Positions 8,721 to 17,576 of a stretch of DNA of 64,000 nucleotides are shown piece after piece. Source of the DNA: Thermomonas sp047606765 (lineage in GTDB: Bacteria; Pseudomonadota; Gammaproteobacteria; Xanthomonadales; Xanthomonadaceae); assembly GCF_047606765.1 (NCBI RefSeq), contig NZ_JASGED010000012.1, positions 1 through 64,000 on the forward strand, read 5' to 3'. Each line of letters starts with the position of its first letter. The first letter of the stretch is position 1. A model generated the notes under the pieces. It had not been told where the DNA came from. It made no database searches and saw only the letters and a program-made list of their open reading frames with translations. The position numbers and the translations under genes were made by a program.

Positions 8721-10702
8721 AGCAAGTTTCGCAAGCACCATCTCCCGCACGAACGCATTTCTCGCGGACGCTCGTTCGGGATTGCGATGTCGATGCGTGG
8801 AAAGGCGCGCCGTTGGTGGTCTTTGCCGCCTGCGATGTTGCCTACCTGCGGCATGCGAAGGCGTTGATCAGCAGCATGGATCTTGTCTCTCCCGGCTACG
8901 ATTTCGTGCTGCACATCGTCAATGCGAGCGAAGACGAACTGCAGGGCGCGGTTGATTTCGGCGATGCACTCACCGGAACGCGCCTGCATGTCACCGGCGA
9001 GGCGGTGACGCTCGATGACCCGGAGGCCATGCGCACCTATTACGCATGCGCCAGGTTTGTGCGCCTGGCCGAGTTGCTGGAGCGAACGGAAACCCCATTC
9101 CTCGTGCTGGATGCGGACGGGGTGTTCGTTGCCCCGATTGATCTGGACTTCACCGACAAGGCAGACGCCCAGCTGTGTCTGCCGATTCGCGGCCTTGAGG
9201 ACGGCAACAATCCGCTGCATCTGCGCGTTGCTGCAGGAGCGGTGTGGGTGAGGCCGCTGGATTCGACCCGTGCGTTCTTCTCGGCAGTCGCGCATGACTT
9301 GCTCGGGTTGTTCGGCAAGGGAGAAGCGACCTGGTATGCCGATCAGGAAGCCCTCGCCAGGCATCTGCAGTCCGGCACCGGCAACGTGGTCGCGCGCAAC
9401 ATCAAGCAGAAGTACGTGGATTGGGATTTCGCGAAGGACGCCGTCATCTGGACGGGCAAGGGCAAGCGCAAGGATCTCGATCTCGGCTACATGCTGTTGC
9501 GCAACTGCTTCGACCCCGATCCCGAGCTGAGGATGCGGGCGCACGCGCAATGGGACGCGATCAGCCGGACCGCCGCGATGAAGCCTGACTCGGTTCTTGG
9601 CCGCATGTTCAAGCTCGACCGCAAGGGTGGCAAGCGCAGCTTCGCCATCTACCTGCCACGACTGGACTTGCCGTGGAAGGAAGGCGCGATGGGGCGTGGT
9701 GGCCCGCAGGCGCAGACGGAGGACGCCATCGAACTGCGCTTGTGGTGGAAGCGCTTCACGATGGCGCTGTCCCACGCACTGACCCGAAGTGGCTATTTCG
9801 TCAGCACCATCGAGATACCGGCATGGGATATCACGCCTGCGCGCGTGGACCAGGATGGTTTCGACTTCGCGTTCATTCCGCATCGCTGTCGTTCCGAGTT
9901 CCAGACCAGCCGGACGCCCGTGGCCTTCTACATGCAGGAGTTCTTCCGGCACGTGTTCGTCGTTGATGAGGACGGCTGGAGCGCGGCGTCTTCGGTCTAT
10001 CCGGTGGATGCGGATCGGTTGCCGGGTGCCGTGCTCGGTGCATGGGACGACTACAGGGAGCGGTTTGCCCGCGGTGAACTGGCCTCGAAGATGGCGCAGG
10101 CACCATCGATGTCGCGGGATGATCTGCTCTCGAAGGGCATGATCCCGAGCGGGAAATATGCATTCTTCCCGTTGCAGATCCCGCATGACCAGTCGATCCG
10201 GAACTTCAGCGATGTTTCGCAACTGGATGCGTTGCTCGCCGCCGCCGAAGCCTTTGGCAAAGCAGGCATGGCGATGGTGTTGAAGGAGCACCCCGCCAAC
10301 AGGGCGAGCGCCAATGAGTACCGCATGGCGCTGTCGGGGCAGCCGCACATCCATTGGAGCGATGCGAACGTCCATGACCTGGTGCGCTGCTCGCACGGCG
10401 TGGTGACGTTGAACAGTGGGGTTGGCTTCGAGGCGCTGATCGTTGGCAGGCCGGTCGTCACGTTCGCGCGGGTGGAGTACGACGCGGTTACCCATCACGC
10501 GACGCCCGCCACGTTTTGGAAGGCATGGAAGGCGGCGGTGACCGAGGACCCCGATATCCGCATGACCCGTTATTCCAGGTTCGTTGACTGGTTCCTGGCT
10601 CGTCATGCGGTGGACCTGTCGAGGCCCCATGCAGCCAGCCAGACGCTTTACAAGATCATCTCCAGGGCGATGGACAGGATCGAGGATGGGCAGGATGCCT
10701 GA
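8717..10702 (+). CDS. Two-domain glycosyltransferase with KpsC/S-like C-terminus
   Basis: This 661-residue protein appears to hold two catalytic units. Residues about 30-280 look like a GT-A nucleotide-sugar transferase of GT8-like type, with LDADG at 131-135. Residues about 305-640 resemble the capsule KpsC/KpsS family of beta-Kdo transferases: FFPLQIPHDQS (483-493), the HP motif KEHP (523-526) and LNSGVGFEAL (565-574), followed by a PVVTFARVEYD segment. No membrane helix is visible. It opens the locus by an ATGA overlap with metB and overlaps wzm by 8 bp. A KdsA gene downstream supports a Kdo substrate. The actual sugars are inferred, not shown. Confidence 0.75.
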   Translation: MKQVSQAPSPARTHFSRTLVRDCDVDAWKGAPLVVFAACDVAYLRHAKALISSMDLVSPGYDFVLHIVNASEDELQGAVDFGDALTGTRLHVTGEAVTLDDPEAMRTYYACARFVRLAELLERTETPFLVLDADGVFVAPIDLDFTDKADAQLCLPIRGLEDGNNPLHLRVAAGAVWVRPLDSTRAFFSAVAHDLLGLFGKGEATWYADQEALARHLQSGTGNVVARNIKQKYVDWDFAKDAVIWTGKGKRKDLDLGYMLLRNCFDPDPELRMRAHAQWDAISRTAAMKPDSVLGRMFKLDRKGGKRSFAIYLPRLDLPWKEGAMGRGGPQAQTEDAIELRLWWKRFTMALSHALTRSGYFVSTIEIPAWDITPARVDQDGFDFAFIPHRCRSEFQTSRTPVAFYMQEFFRHVFVVDEDGWSAASSVYPVDADRLPGAVLGAWDDYRERFARGELASKMAQAPSMSRDDLLSKGMIPSGKYAFFPLQIPHDQSIRNFSDVSQLDALLAAAEAFGKAGMAMVLKEHPANRASANEYRMALSGQPHIHWSDANVHDLVRCSHGVVTLNSGVGFEALIVGRPVVTFARVEYDAVTHHATPATFWKAWKAAVTEDPDIRMTRYSRFVDWFLARHAVDLSRPHAASQTLYKIISRAMDRIEDGQDA

Positions 10703-11510
10703 GCCGACGAAGGGCATCCGCATGTTCCTGCGCCGGGCCGCAAGATCAATCGAAGTCGCGGCCATGCTGGTGCGGCGCGAACTGGTCGCGGATTTCGAGG
10801 TGTCGCGGATGAGCCTGCTGTGGCCCATAGGCTATCCGCTGGCCTATACCTTGCTGGTCGTGTTCATGCGTCCGGTGTTCGGTGGCGGCTTCATCGGATC
10901 CCACGCCGAGTTTGGCATGTACGTGTTCGTCGGCTTCTGCATCTGGCATTCGTGGTTCGAAGTCCTGCGCCGGCAAATGGATGCCGTCAAGGCGAACAAG
11001 TCGCTGGTGACACGCGCGGAGATCGGATCCTCCACCCTGTTCCTCATCACCCTGTTCTACACCGGGGCGCAATTGGTACTACGGCTGGTATTCGCCACGT
11101 TGTTCGCGGTATTCCTGCTGAAATCCGGGGCGTGGGCGATCATTGGCTTCGTGGCGTTCGCATTGGTCGCGTTGCTCAATGGCGCCGTCATCGGCGCACT
11201 GTTGCAGCCGTTCTCGACGCTGTCCCCCGATTTCGGCAAGGGAATACAAAGCATTTCGCTTGGCCTGCTGATCACCGGCGCGGTGTTTTTCCGCCTGCCA
11301 GCTGAACAGCCACCAACATTGGTGGCAATCGTCGGAATCAATCCGATGGGCGCACTGTTGAATCTGGCCAGAGCGCCCCTGTTCGGGGAAGCGCCGGTGG
11401 CTCCGCTTGCCTCGTATGTCTGGATTGCGGTCACGTTCCTGCTGCTGGCAGTGGTGCTCCTGCTTGGCCGACGCGTCATGCCCATCCTCATCGAACGCAT
11501 CGGGAACTGA
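10695..11510 (+). CDS. wzm: Polysaccharide ABC transporter permease (Wzm)
   Basis: A 271-residue ABC-2 type membrane protein with about six hydrophobic segments, for example WPIGYPLAYTLLVVFM and YVWIAVTFLLLAVVLLLG. It matches the Wzm/KpsM permeases that move undecaprenyl- or lipid-linked polysaccharide across the inner membrane. ATG 10695 has a GGGCAGG ribosome-binding site inside the end of the previous gene. The ATP-binding partner begins 3 bp after its stop. The short interhelical loops and absence of a periplasmic domain fit the family. Confidence 0.9.
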   Translation: MPEPTKGIRMFLRRAARSIEVAAMLVRRELVADFEVSRMSLLWPIGYPLAYTLLVVFMRPVFGGGFIGSHAEFGMYVFVGFCIWHSWFEVLRRQMDAVKANKSLVTRAEIGSSTLFLITLFYTGAQLVLRLVFATLFAVFLLKSGAWAIIGFVAFALVALLNGAVIGALLQPFSTLSPDFGKGIQSISLGLLITGAVFFRLPAEQPPTLVAIVGINPMGALLNLARAPLFGEAPVAPLASYVWIAVTFLLLAVVLLLGRRVMPILIERIGN

Positions 11511-11512
11511 GC

Positions 11513-12706
11513 ATGTCCGAACTCCTGCTGCGTGCCGATGGATTGGGCAAGAAGTACACCCGTTCGTTGCGGCGGTCGATCAGCTACGGCATGCGTGACG
11601 TGGTGGCGGAAGCGCTTGGCACGCGCAAGACAGAGACTTTGCGTGAGGATGAGTTCTGGGCCCTGCGCGACGTCAGTTTCGAACTGCGTCGTGGTGAATG
11701 CCTTGCAGTGATCGGTGGCAATGGTGCTGGCAAGTCCACCCTGCTCAAGACGCTTTCCGGCATCCTGTCGCCTGACCGAGGCACCATCGAGCGCAACGGC
11801 CGCATAGAGAAGATGATCGAGCTGTCGTCCGGCATGTCGCCTACGCTGACCGGACGTCAGAACGTTGCCCTGCGCTGCCGCCTTCTTGGCCTGTCGAAGC
11901 GTGAGACGGCGCAGCGTCTTGAAGAAGTCGTCGCCTTCGCCGAACTTGGCGAGTTCATCGATTCGCCGGTCAAGTACTACAGCTCCGGGATGAAGGCACG
12001 GCTGGGCTTCGCCACGACCGTGGTGATGTCCCCGGACATCCTCATCATCGATGAAGTCCTCGCGGTCGGTGACCTGGGTTTCCGCATGAAGTGCTACGAG
12101 CGCGTGGACGAGATGCGCCGCAGTTCCGCAGTCGTGCTGGTGACGCACGGGATGAATCATGTTTCCCGCATGGCGACGTCCTGTCTGGTCATGCACAAGG
12201 GGCGACCTGCCTACATGGGCAGCACGCAGGGCGGGATCGCGTGCTATCAGGAACTTGTCGGCAGCAAGTCGCCGGCGAAGGTGTCCAGCCACAATCCGGA
12301 GCTGATCGAGTTCCGGATGCTCTGCAACGGCGTGCCGCTGGATGGAGACGTCGTCAATTATGGTGATGTGGTGTCATTGGTGGGAACCCACAAGCACCAT
12401 GAGCCATTGCACATGTGTTTCCTGCTGCACGAGAGCAATGGGCCCACGATTGCTGACTGGCACTCGAAGCGCAGCGGTTTCCTCGCGCGCTCCAGTGAGT
12501 CTTTCAGGCTGGATGTCGGGCCTGCCGAGCTCTGCCCCGGCTACTACCAGTGGGTGGCAGTAGGCATGGCTGCCGACGGGACGCAGCATTTCCTCAGCCC
12601 CCCGCTGCGGTTCAAGGTCAACGGCCTGCACCTCGGCACCACGCGCCTGCAGCCCATGGGCGCATGGTCGGTGGACGATGGTCACGCATCGAGGCAACTG
12701 GCATGA
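11513..12706 (+). CDS. wzt: ABC transporter ATP-binding protein Wzt with carbohydrate-binding tail
   Basis: The 397-residue protein has an ABC ATPase domain (about 1-250) with Walker A GGNGAGKST (68-76), signature YSSGMKARLG (156-165), Walker B DILIIDE (175-181) and switch His212. Residues about 255-390 form the extra C-terminal domain of Wzt proteins that recognise a modified chain end before export (as in the E. coli O9a type). About 85 residues of this tail (304-385) reappear in the small ORF at 20771. The stop overlaps the next start (ATGA, 12703). This domain implies that the polymer carries a terminal cap. Confidence 0.93.
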   Translation: MSELLLRADGLGKKYTRSLRRSISYGMRDVVAEALGTRKTETLREDEFWALRDVSFELRRGECLAVIGGNGAGKSTLLKTLSGILSPDRGTIERNGRIEKMIELSSGMSPTLTGRQNVALRCRLLGLSKRETAQRLEEVVAFAELGEFIDSPVKYYSSGMKARLGFATTVVMSPDILIIDEVLAVGDLGFRMKCYERVDEMRRSSAVVLVTHGMNHVSRMATSCLVMHKGRPAYMGSTQGGIACYQELVGSKSPAKVSSHNPELIEFRMLCNGVPLDGDVVNYGDVVSLVGTHKHHEPLHMCFLLHESNGPTIADWHSKRSGFLARSSESFRLDVGPAELCPGYYQWVAVGMAADGTQHFLSPPLRFKVNGLHLGTTRLQPMGAWSVDDGHASRQLA

Positions 12707-14346
12707 GCGACGAGAGCAGCGTGGTGTTCGAATTGCTCGGAAAGGCGTATCTGGTCGATGGCGGCTACGAGCCACCGCAGGGCGCGATCGAGCAAGCATC
12801 TGCCCTCGGAATGACCCCGGATGCCTGGCTCTGGGACGAGGTCTACATCGATTTCTATCCACGGCACCGCCGCTTGCGCACGCTTCGCGTTGCAACGCCG
12901 ATCCGGGATGCCAGGTTGCAATCGCAATTGCATGGTCCGGGTCGTGGTGCGATCAGCGCGGAGCGGCTTGAAGCGCTTCGGCAGACGGGATGCGTGGGTG
13001 CCGATGCGTCGCTCGGCGAAGGCTTGGCCTGGCTGCTGCAACATGGGCCGGAAACGGTTGCCAGGTTCCCCGGTCATTACCGCTTCGCCGGCCCTTCGTT
13101 CGAGCGGCGGCATGAATCCAGCGATGGGATCGCGCCGGATACGCGCGCGCGTACCATCGCCGTGATCCTGAATTATCACAACCACGCCGATGTCACGATC
13201 ACCTGCCTTGAGCATCTGGCGGCGCAGGTGCTGGATGCAGAGTTGGAACTGGTCGTGATCGACAATCGTTCCGATCCCGGCGAGCACAAGCGTGTGGATG
13301 CGGCGCTGTCGCGATTGTTCCCAAGCGACCGTCGTTCAGCGTTGTCGCGATGGTTCCGTGGCGGCGGGCGTTCGGTTCGCGTCCAGCATGTGTTGTACGA
13401 CGCACCCTACAACCTGAGTTACCAGAACAATTTTGGCGTTGCGCTGACGTCTGCCGAAGCGGTTGTCCTGTTGAACAACGATTGCTTCATGCTGGATCCG
13501 GGTTGCCTGCAGACGATTGCGAACTGGTCACTGGTGCCGGGCATCGGCACCGTCTCGCCGAGGATCGTGGGACGGGGTGGGCGGCTCGTGAGCGCGGGCG
13601 TGCATGCGGGCATCGATTACGTGACCGGCGCGCAGCGGATCTGGGAGTGTGAATTCACGCCCTTGTCGGGGCTGGTGCGCTGGACGGCCGCAAATTGCAC
13701 CGCCTGTGCGGCCATCAGCCGGGACGCGTGGTACGCAGTCGGCGGAATGGATACCTGGGCGTTCCCCTGCCAGTACGAGGATGCCGACCTGTGCCTGCGG
13801 ATGTCGGAACACGGATATCGTCACCTGTACGTGGGCACGATGTCGGTTTTCCACGAGCCGGGTACATCCGAGCCAAGGCGGCAGGAAGAGTTCGCTCGCC
13901 TCATGCAGCGATTGTTCGAGCGTCACGCGCCGAATGGACTGGCGGGCGACTGGCCGGATTTCGAGGTCCTGCATGGCGTCGAGCTCCCCGCGCAGGCTGA
14001 TGCCGGGAACTGGACAGGGGCGATCGAATTTTTCCGGCGGGCCGCAGGTTGGCAGAAGAAATACCAGGGCGAGGAGATTGATGATGCCGGCAAGCGGTTC
14101 ATCGCTGACTGGCAGACGCTTGTCTCCATGTGCGAGGAAGCGCGCTCCGTGCCGACTTCCGCGGTCGATGCAGACGCCATGAACGAGGTGGAGCAGCTGC
14201 GAATGATGTTGCAGGGCGTGCAGGTCAGCCGCAGCTTCGCCGCGTTCAGCAGGAAAAGCTCGGTTGTGGCGTCATCCCTGATGACCGTCGAGTCGTACCT
14301 GCAGGATAAATACAACAAGACAATGGAAGGAGCCGAAAGGCCATGA
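12703..14346 (+). CDS. GT2 family glycosyltransferase with extra N- and C-terminal regions
   Basis: The 547-residue protein has a central GT-A domain (about 150-420): TIAVILNYHNHADVTITCLE, DNRSD (187-191), NND (258-260, the DxD position) and a late QYEDADLCLRM. The first 145 residues have no recognised domain (DEVYIDFYPRHRRLRTLRV), and the last 110 are helical. It is probably a rhamnosyl-type or related GT2 enzyme of polysaccharide assembly; the sugar is unknown. ATGA overlaps join it to wzt and to kdsA. Confidence 0.8.
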   Translation: MSDESSVVFELLGKAYLVDGGYEPPQGAIEQASALGMTPDAWLWDEVYIDFYPRHRRLRTLRVATPIRDARLQSQLHGPGRGAISAERLEALRQTGCVGADASLGEGLAWLLQHGPETVARFPGHYRFAGPSFERRHESSDGIAPDTRARTIAVILNYHNHADVTITCLEHLAAQVLDAELELVVIDNRSDPGEHKRVDAALSRLFPSDRRSALSRWFRGGGRSVRVQHVLYDAPYNLSYQNNFGVALTSAEAVVLLNNDCFMLDPGCLQTIANWSLVPGIGTVSPRIVGRGGRLVSAGVHAGIDYVTGAQRIWECEFTPLSGLVRWTAANCTACAAISRDAWYAVGGMDTWAFPCQYEDADLCLRMSEHGYRHLYVGTMSVFHEPGTSEPRRQEEFARLMQRLFERHAPNGLAGDWPDFEVLHGVELPAQADAGNWTGAIEFFRRAAGWQKKYQGEEIDDAGKRFIADWQTLVSMCEEARSVPTSAVDADAMNEVEQLRMMLQGVQVSRSFAAFSRKSSVVASSLMTVESYLQDKYNKTMEGAERP

Positions 14347-15188
14347 AGGTTGAAATCGTCAAGGGCGTCACGGTCGGCAACGACCTGCCATTCGTGTTGT
14401 TCGGTGGCATCAATGTGCTTGAAGACTTGGACTCGACCCTGTTCGCCTGCGAAGCCTACGTGAAGGCGACGACGGCGCTGTCGATCCCGTTTGTGTTCAA
14501 GGCCTCGTTCGACAAGGCGAACAGGTCATCGGTCGATTCCTACCGGGGCGTCGGAATGGAGGTGGGGCTGCGGATCTTCCAGGAGGTGAAGCGTCGCTTC
14601 GACGTACCGGTGATTACCGATGTCCACGAGGAAGCGCAGGTCATGCCTGTCGCCGGAGTCGTGGACGCGTTGCAGGTTCCGGCATTCCTCGCGCGCCAGA
14701 CCGATCTGGTCGTTGCGGTGGCCCGCAGCGGTCGCGTGGTGAACGTCAAGAAGCCGCAATTCATGAGCCCGTCGCAGGTGGGCCACATCGCCCGCAAATG
14801 TTTCCAGTCCGGCAATGAGCGGGTCATCCTGTGCGAACGCGGGGCATGCTTCGGCTACGACAACCTGGTGGTGGACATGCTCGGGTTCCGGCAAATGGCG
14901 GAAGCATGCAACGGCGCACCGGTGATTTTCGACGTGACGCATAGCCTGCAGATGCGTGATCCCGGCGCAGCCGCATCGGGCGGGCGTCGTCGGCAGGTCG
15001 TCGAGCTTGCAAGGGCCGGGATGGCGGTTGGGCTGGCGGGCTTGTTCCTGGAAGCGCATCCGGATCCCGACCGGGCCCGATGTGACGGTCCCAGCGCGCT
15101 TCCACTCGACCAGTTGCAACCGTTCCTTTCCCAGATCAAGGCAATCGACGATCTGGTCAAGGGAATGCCGGCGCTCGACATCCGCTGA
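14343..15188 (+). CDS. kdsA: 3-deoxy-8-phosphooctulonate (Kdo-8-P) synthase
   Basis: This 281-residue protein is a clear KdsA, joining phosphoenolpyruvate and arabinose-5-phosphate into Kdo-8-phosphate. Motifs include LFGGINVLE (19-27), FKASFDKANRSS, GLRIFQEVK, VITDVHE, VDALQVPAFLARQTDL, NVKKPQFMSP, CERGACFGYDNLVVDM and DVTHSLQ. N24 marks the metal-independent type. It lies inside the polysaccharide locus, translationally coupled, and not next to pyrG/eno where the housekeeping gene usually is, so it is probably a second, dedicated copy. No kdsB or kdsD is found here. Confidence 0.93.
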   Translation: MKVEIVKGVTVGNDLPFVLFGGINVLEDLDSTLFACEAYVKATTALSIPFVFKASFDKANRSSVDSYRGVGMEVGLRIFQEVKRRFDVPVITDVHEEAQVMPVAGVVDALQVPAFLARQTDLVVAVARSGRVVNVKKPQFMSPSQVGHIARKCFQSGNERVILCERGACFGYDNLVVDMLGFRQMAEACNGAPVIFDVTHSLQMRDPGAAASGGRRRQVVELARAGMAVGLAGLFLEAHPDPDRARCDGPSALPLDQLQPFLSQIKAIDDLVKGMPALDIR

Positions 15189-15227
15189 CATCGTGTGCGG
15201 ATGGTCATGGACGATGGCGTGCAGGAC

Positions 15228-17567
15228 ATGAAGCAGGCAAGGATCGGCTGGTGTGTTTCGTCGCTGGACGCCAGGGTGGCGAGTGTCCGCTATCGGGCAC
15301 TATTGCCGATGGTGGCGCTCGAGGCGATTGGCTGCAGAAGCGTGGTGTTCACAGCCGGCGCGAGTCCGCGATTGCGGGAGCTGGATGCCCTCGTCTTCGT
15401 CAAGAATTTCTCGCTGGAATGCGCCAACCTTGCCCAGCAAGCGAGGGCATTGGGCAAGCCGGTCATCCTCGACCTGTGCGACAACATCTTCATTGAGGAT
15501 TACGGCAAGGGCAGAAGCATCAAGCCCGGCGATTTTTTCCTGTCGATGGCGGCGCGCGCCGATGCGATCGTGGTCACGACCGAAGCATTGGCCGATGTCG
15601 TGCGCGGAAAAGTGGGTGGCGTGCCCGTTCTGGTGGTGCCGGACGGGATGGACGACGAAGCCAGCCAGCGCCATGGTGAGCATGCCCTGGCATTGGCGCG
15701 CAGGCGGGCGGAAAACCCGCCGCTTCGTGATCGTCTTGAACTCTACCTGCAGCGACAGGATGCATTCCAGCCACGTGTCCTCGCACTGGCGGCGCGCAGC
15801 CTGTGGCGGCGCCTGCGTGGAAACCGCGGCCAGGATGAAACGCCGTCGCCTTCGGGCAACAAGAAGAAACCCGCCGGGCGAACCGGGAACTCGAAGCGCA
15901 TCGTCGAAAGCCGTGCGCCAGAAGGGCGCTTCACGGCCGAGCGGCCAGCGCGGTTGCTCTGGTTCGGATCGCATGGTGCCCCGCATGCGCAGTTCGGGAT
16001 GCTCGATCTGCTTGCCATCCGCGAAGACATCGAGGCCATCGCCGAAGAGTTTCCAGCGGAGCTGATCATCGTCAGCAATAATCGCGAAAAATACGAGAAA
16101 CACATCTGCGATTTCGAGATCACGACCCGTTACGAGGAATGGTCGCCCGAGGTCGTTGCCCGGTGGCTGGCAAAGAGCCATGTGGTGTTGATCCCCAATT
16201 CGCTCGATGAGTTCAGCATCTGCAAGTCGGCCAACCGTGCAATCCATGCGCTGGCCGCCGGTGTCCCGGTGGTGGCGACGCCGACGCCGGCCATGCGTGC
16301 GTTTGCCGGATGCGTGGCACTGGACGGATTCCGTGAGGGCATTCGCGGTTATCTGCGTGATGCCGAAATCGCCAAGGCGCATGTTGCAAAGGCGCGCAAC
16401 TTGATCGTGCAGGAGTTCGGGCCGCAAAAAATCGCCGGCGGCTGGATCGGTGCGCTGAACAAGGCGGAAGCGCATCGTCACCAGCAGTCCGATGCGAAGT
16501 CGCTGGATCTGGTCATCGCGCTCAATCTGATTCAAGACCTGGATCTTGCCCTCCCCTTGATCCGCAAGGCACGCGAACGAGGTCTGGCACTCGAGGTGTG
16601 GTGCAGCATCGCGTTGTTGCGGAAGTCGCCGCGTGTCGCGCGTGAACTTGCAACCTGCGACCTGCAGCCGATTCCGATCGTCACCGAGTCCATCGCTTCC
16701 AGCGGTTTTCCGCGCAACACCAAGGCCCTGCTCACGATCACCGAGACCAGCCTTGGCCCGCACAAATTCACCAATAGGCTGACCCGATTGGCGAAGGCTG
16801 CCGGAGTCCGTACTGCGACCATGCAGCACGGACTGGAAAACGTTGCGCTGACCTACAGCGATGAGGTGCACCCGGTTTCAGGCATCGAAATACTGGCGGA
16901 TCGCATCTATCTGTGGGGTGGGCTGGACACGCTGCATCCCGATGTGAGCCCTGCAACGCGCGCGCGTTGCATCAGCATGGGTTGCACCAAGCCTGCGGTT
17001 GTGCCTGCTGCCGATGGTGCAGGATGCCTGTTGCCCGATGGCAAGCGCGTCGTCGGCGTGTTCGAGAACCTGCACTGGCACCGCTATTCCGACGAGTATC
17101 GAACGTTCTTTCTGGATGGCATCGCATCGCTGGCAGATGCATTCCCGGAGACATGTTTCTTGGTCAAGCCACACCACGCGGGGATGTGGTTGACCTCGCG
17201 CTTCACCGGGGAGCGTCCAGGCCAGTCGAACATCGTCATCGCCGATCCGGCGGACCCGCGCTGGGAGCCTTACACGGCCGGCGAACTGCTCGGCCACATG
17301 GATGCCGTCATCACCACGCCGTCCACGGTGGCGCTGGATGCAGCACGGCGCAGTCTTCCGGTTGCCGTGGTGGCACACGATTTGTCACTCGACCGCTACA
17401 ACCCGCTGCCGCAGATCCGCGACCAGGCGGACTGGCATGCATTCGTTGCAGCGGCGATTGCAGGCGAGAACGGGCAGGATTTCCAGGCACGTGCCAGCGC
17501 ATTCGTCGATTCGGCCATCAAGTCCGGGGATGCCGCCGCGCTGATCCTCGACGATCTCAAGAAGTAG
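15228..17567 (+). CDS. Large two-domain GT-B glycosyltransferase
   Basis: About 779 residues. The N-terminal part (about 5-425) is a GT4-like GT-B fold with RIGWCVSS, VILDLCDNIFIEDYGKG and a nucleotide-sugar site KSANRAIHALAAGVPVVATP. It is interrupted near 195-235 by a Lys/Arg-rich linker (NKKKPAGRTG). The C-terminal part (about 445-770) resembles KpsS/CDP-glycerophosphotransferase-like GT-B proteins: TMQHGLEN, YLWGG, FENLHWHRYSDEY, KPHHAG and TTPSTVALDAARRSLPV. The frame opens at GTG 15195; ATG 15228 places the first beta strand at the start, and ATG 15201 is also possible. Two transfer reactions by one protein is an inference. Confidence 0.75.
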   Translation: MKQARIGWCVSSLDARVASVRYRALLPMVALEAIGCRSVVFTAGASPRLRELDALVFVKNFSLECANLAQQARALGKPVILDLCDNIFIEDYGKGRSIKPGDFFLSMAARADAIVVTTEALADVVRGKVGGVPVLVVPDGMDDEASQRHGEHALALARRRAENPPLRDRLELYLQRQDAFQPRVLALAARSLWRRLRGNRGQDETPSPSGNKKKPAGRTGNSKRIVESRAPEGRFTAERPARLLWFGSHGAPHAQFGMLDLLAIREDIEAIAEEFPAELIIVSNNREKYEKHICDFEITTRYEEWSPEVVARWLAKSHVVLIPNSLDEFSICKSANRAIHALAAGVPVVATPTPAMRAFAGCVALDGFREGIRGYLRDAEIAKAHVAKARNLIVQEFGPQKIAGGWIGALNKAEAHRHQQSDAKSLDLVIALNLIQDLDLALPLIRKARERGLALEVWCSIALLRKSPRVARELATCDLQPIPIVTESIASSGFPRNTKALLTITETSLGPHKFTNRLTRLAKAAGVRTATMQHGLENVALTYSDEVHPVSGIEILADRIYLWGGLDTLHPDVSPATRARCISMGCTKPAVVPAADGAGCLLPDGKRVVGVFENLHWHRYSDEYRTFFLDGIASLADAFPETCFLVKPHHAGMWLTSRFTGERPGQSNIVIADPADPRWEPYTAGELLGHMDAVITTPSTVALDAARRSLPVAVVAHDLSLDRYNPLPQIRDQADWHAFVAAAIAGENGQDFQARASAFVDSAIKSGDAAALILDDLKK

Positions 17568-17576
17568 GAAAACGCA

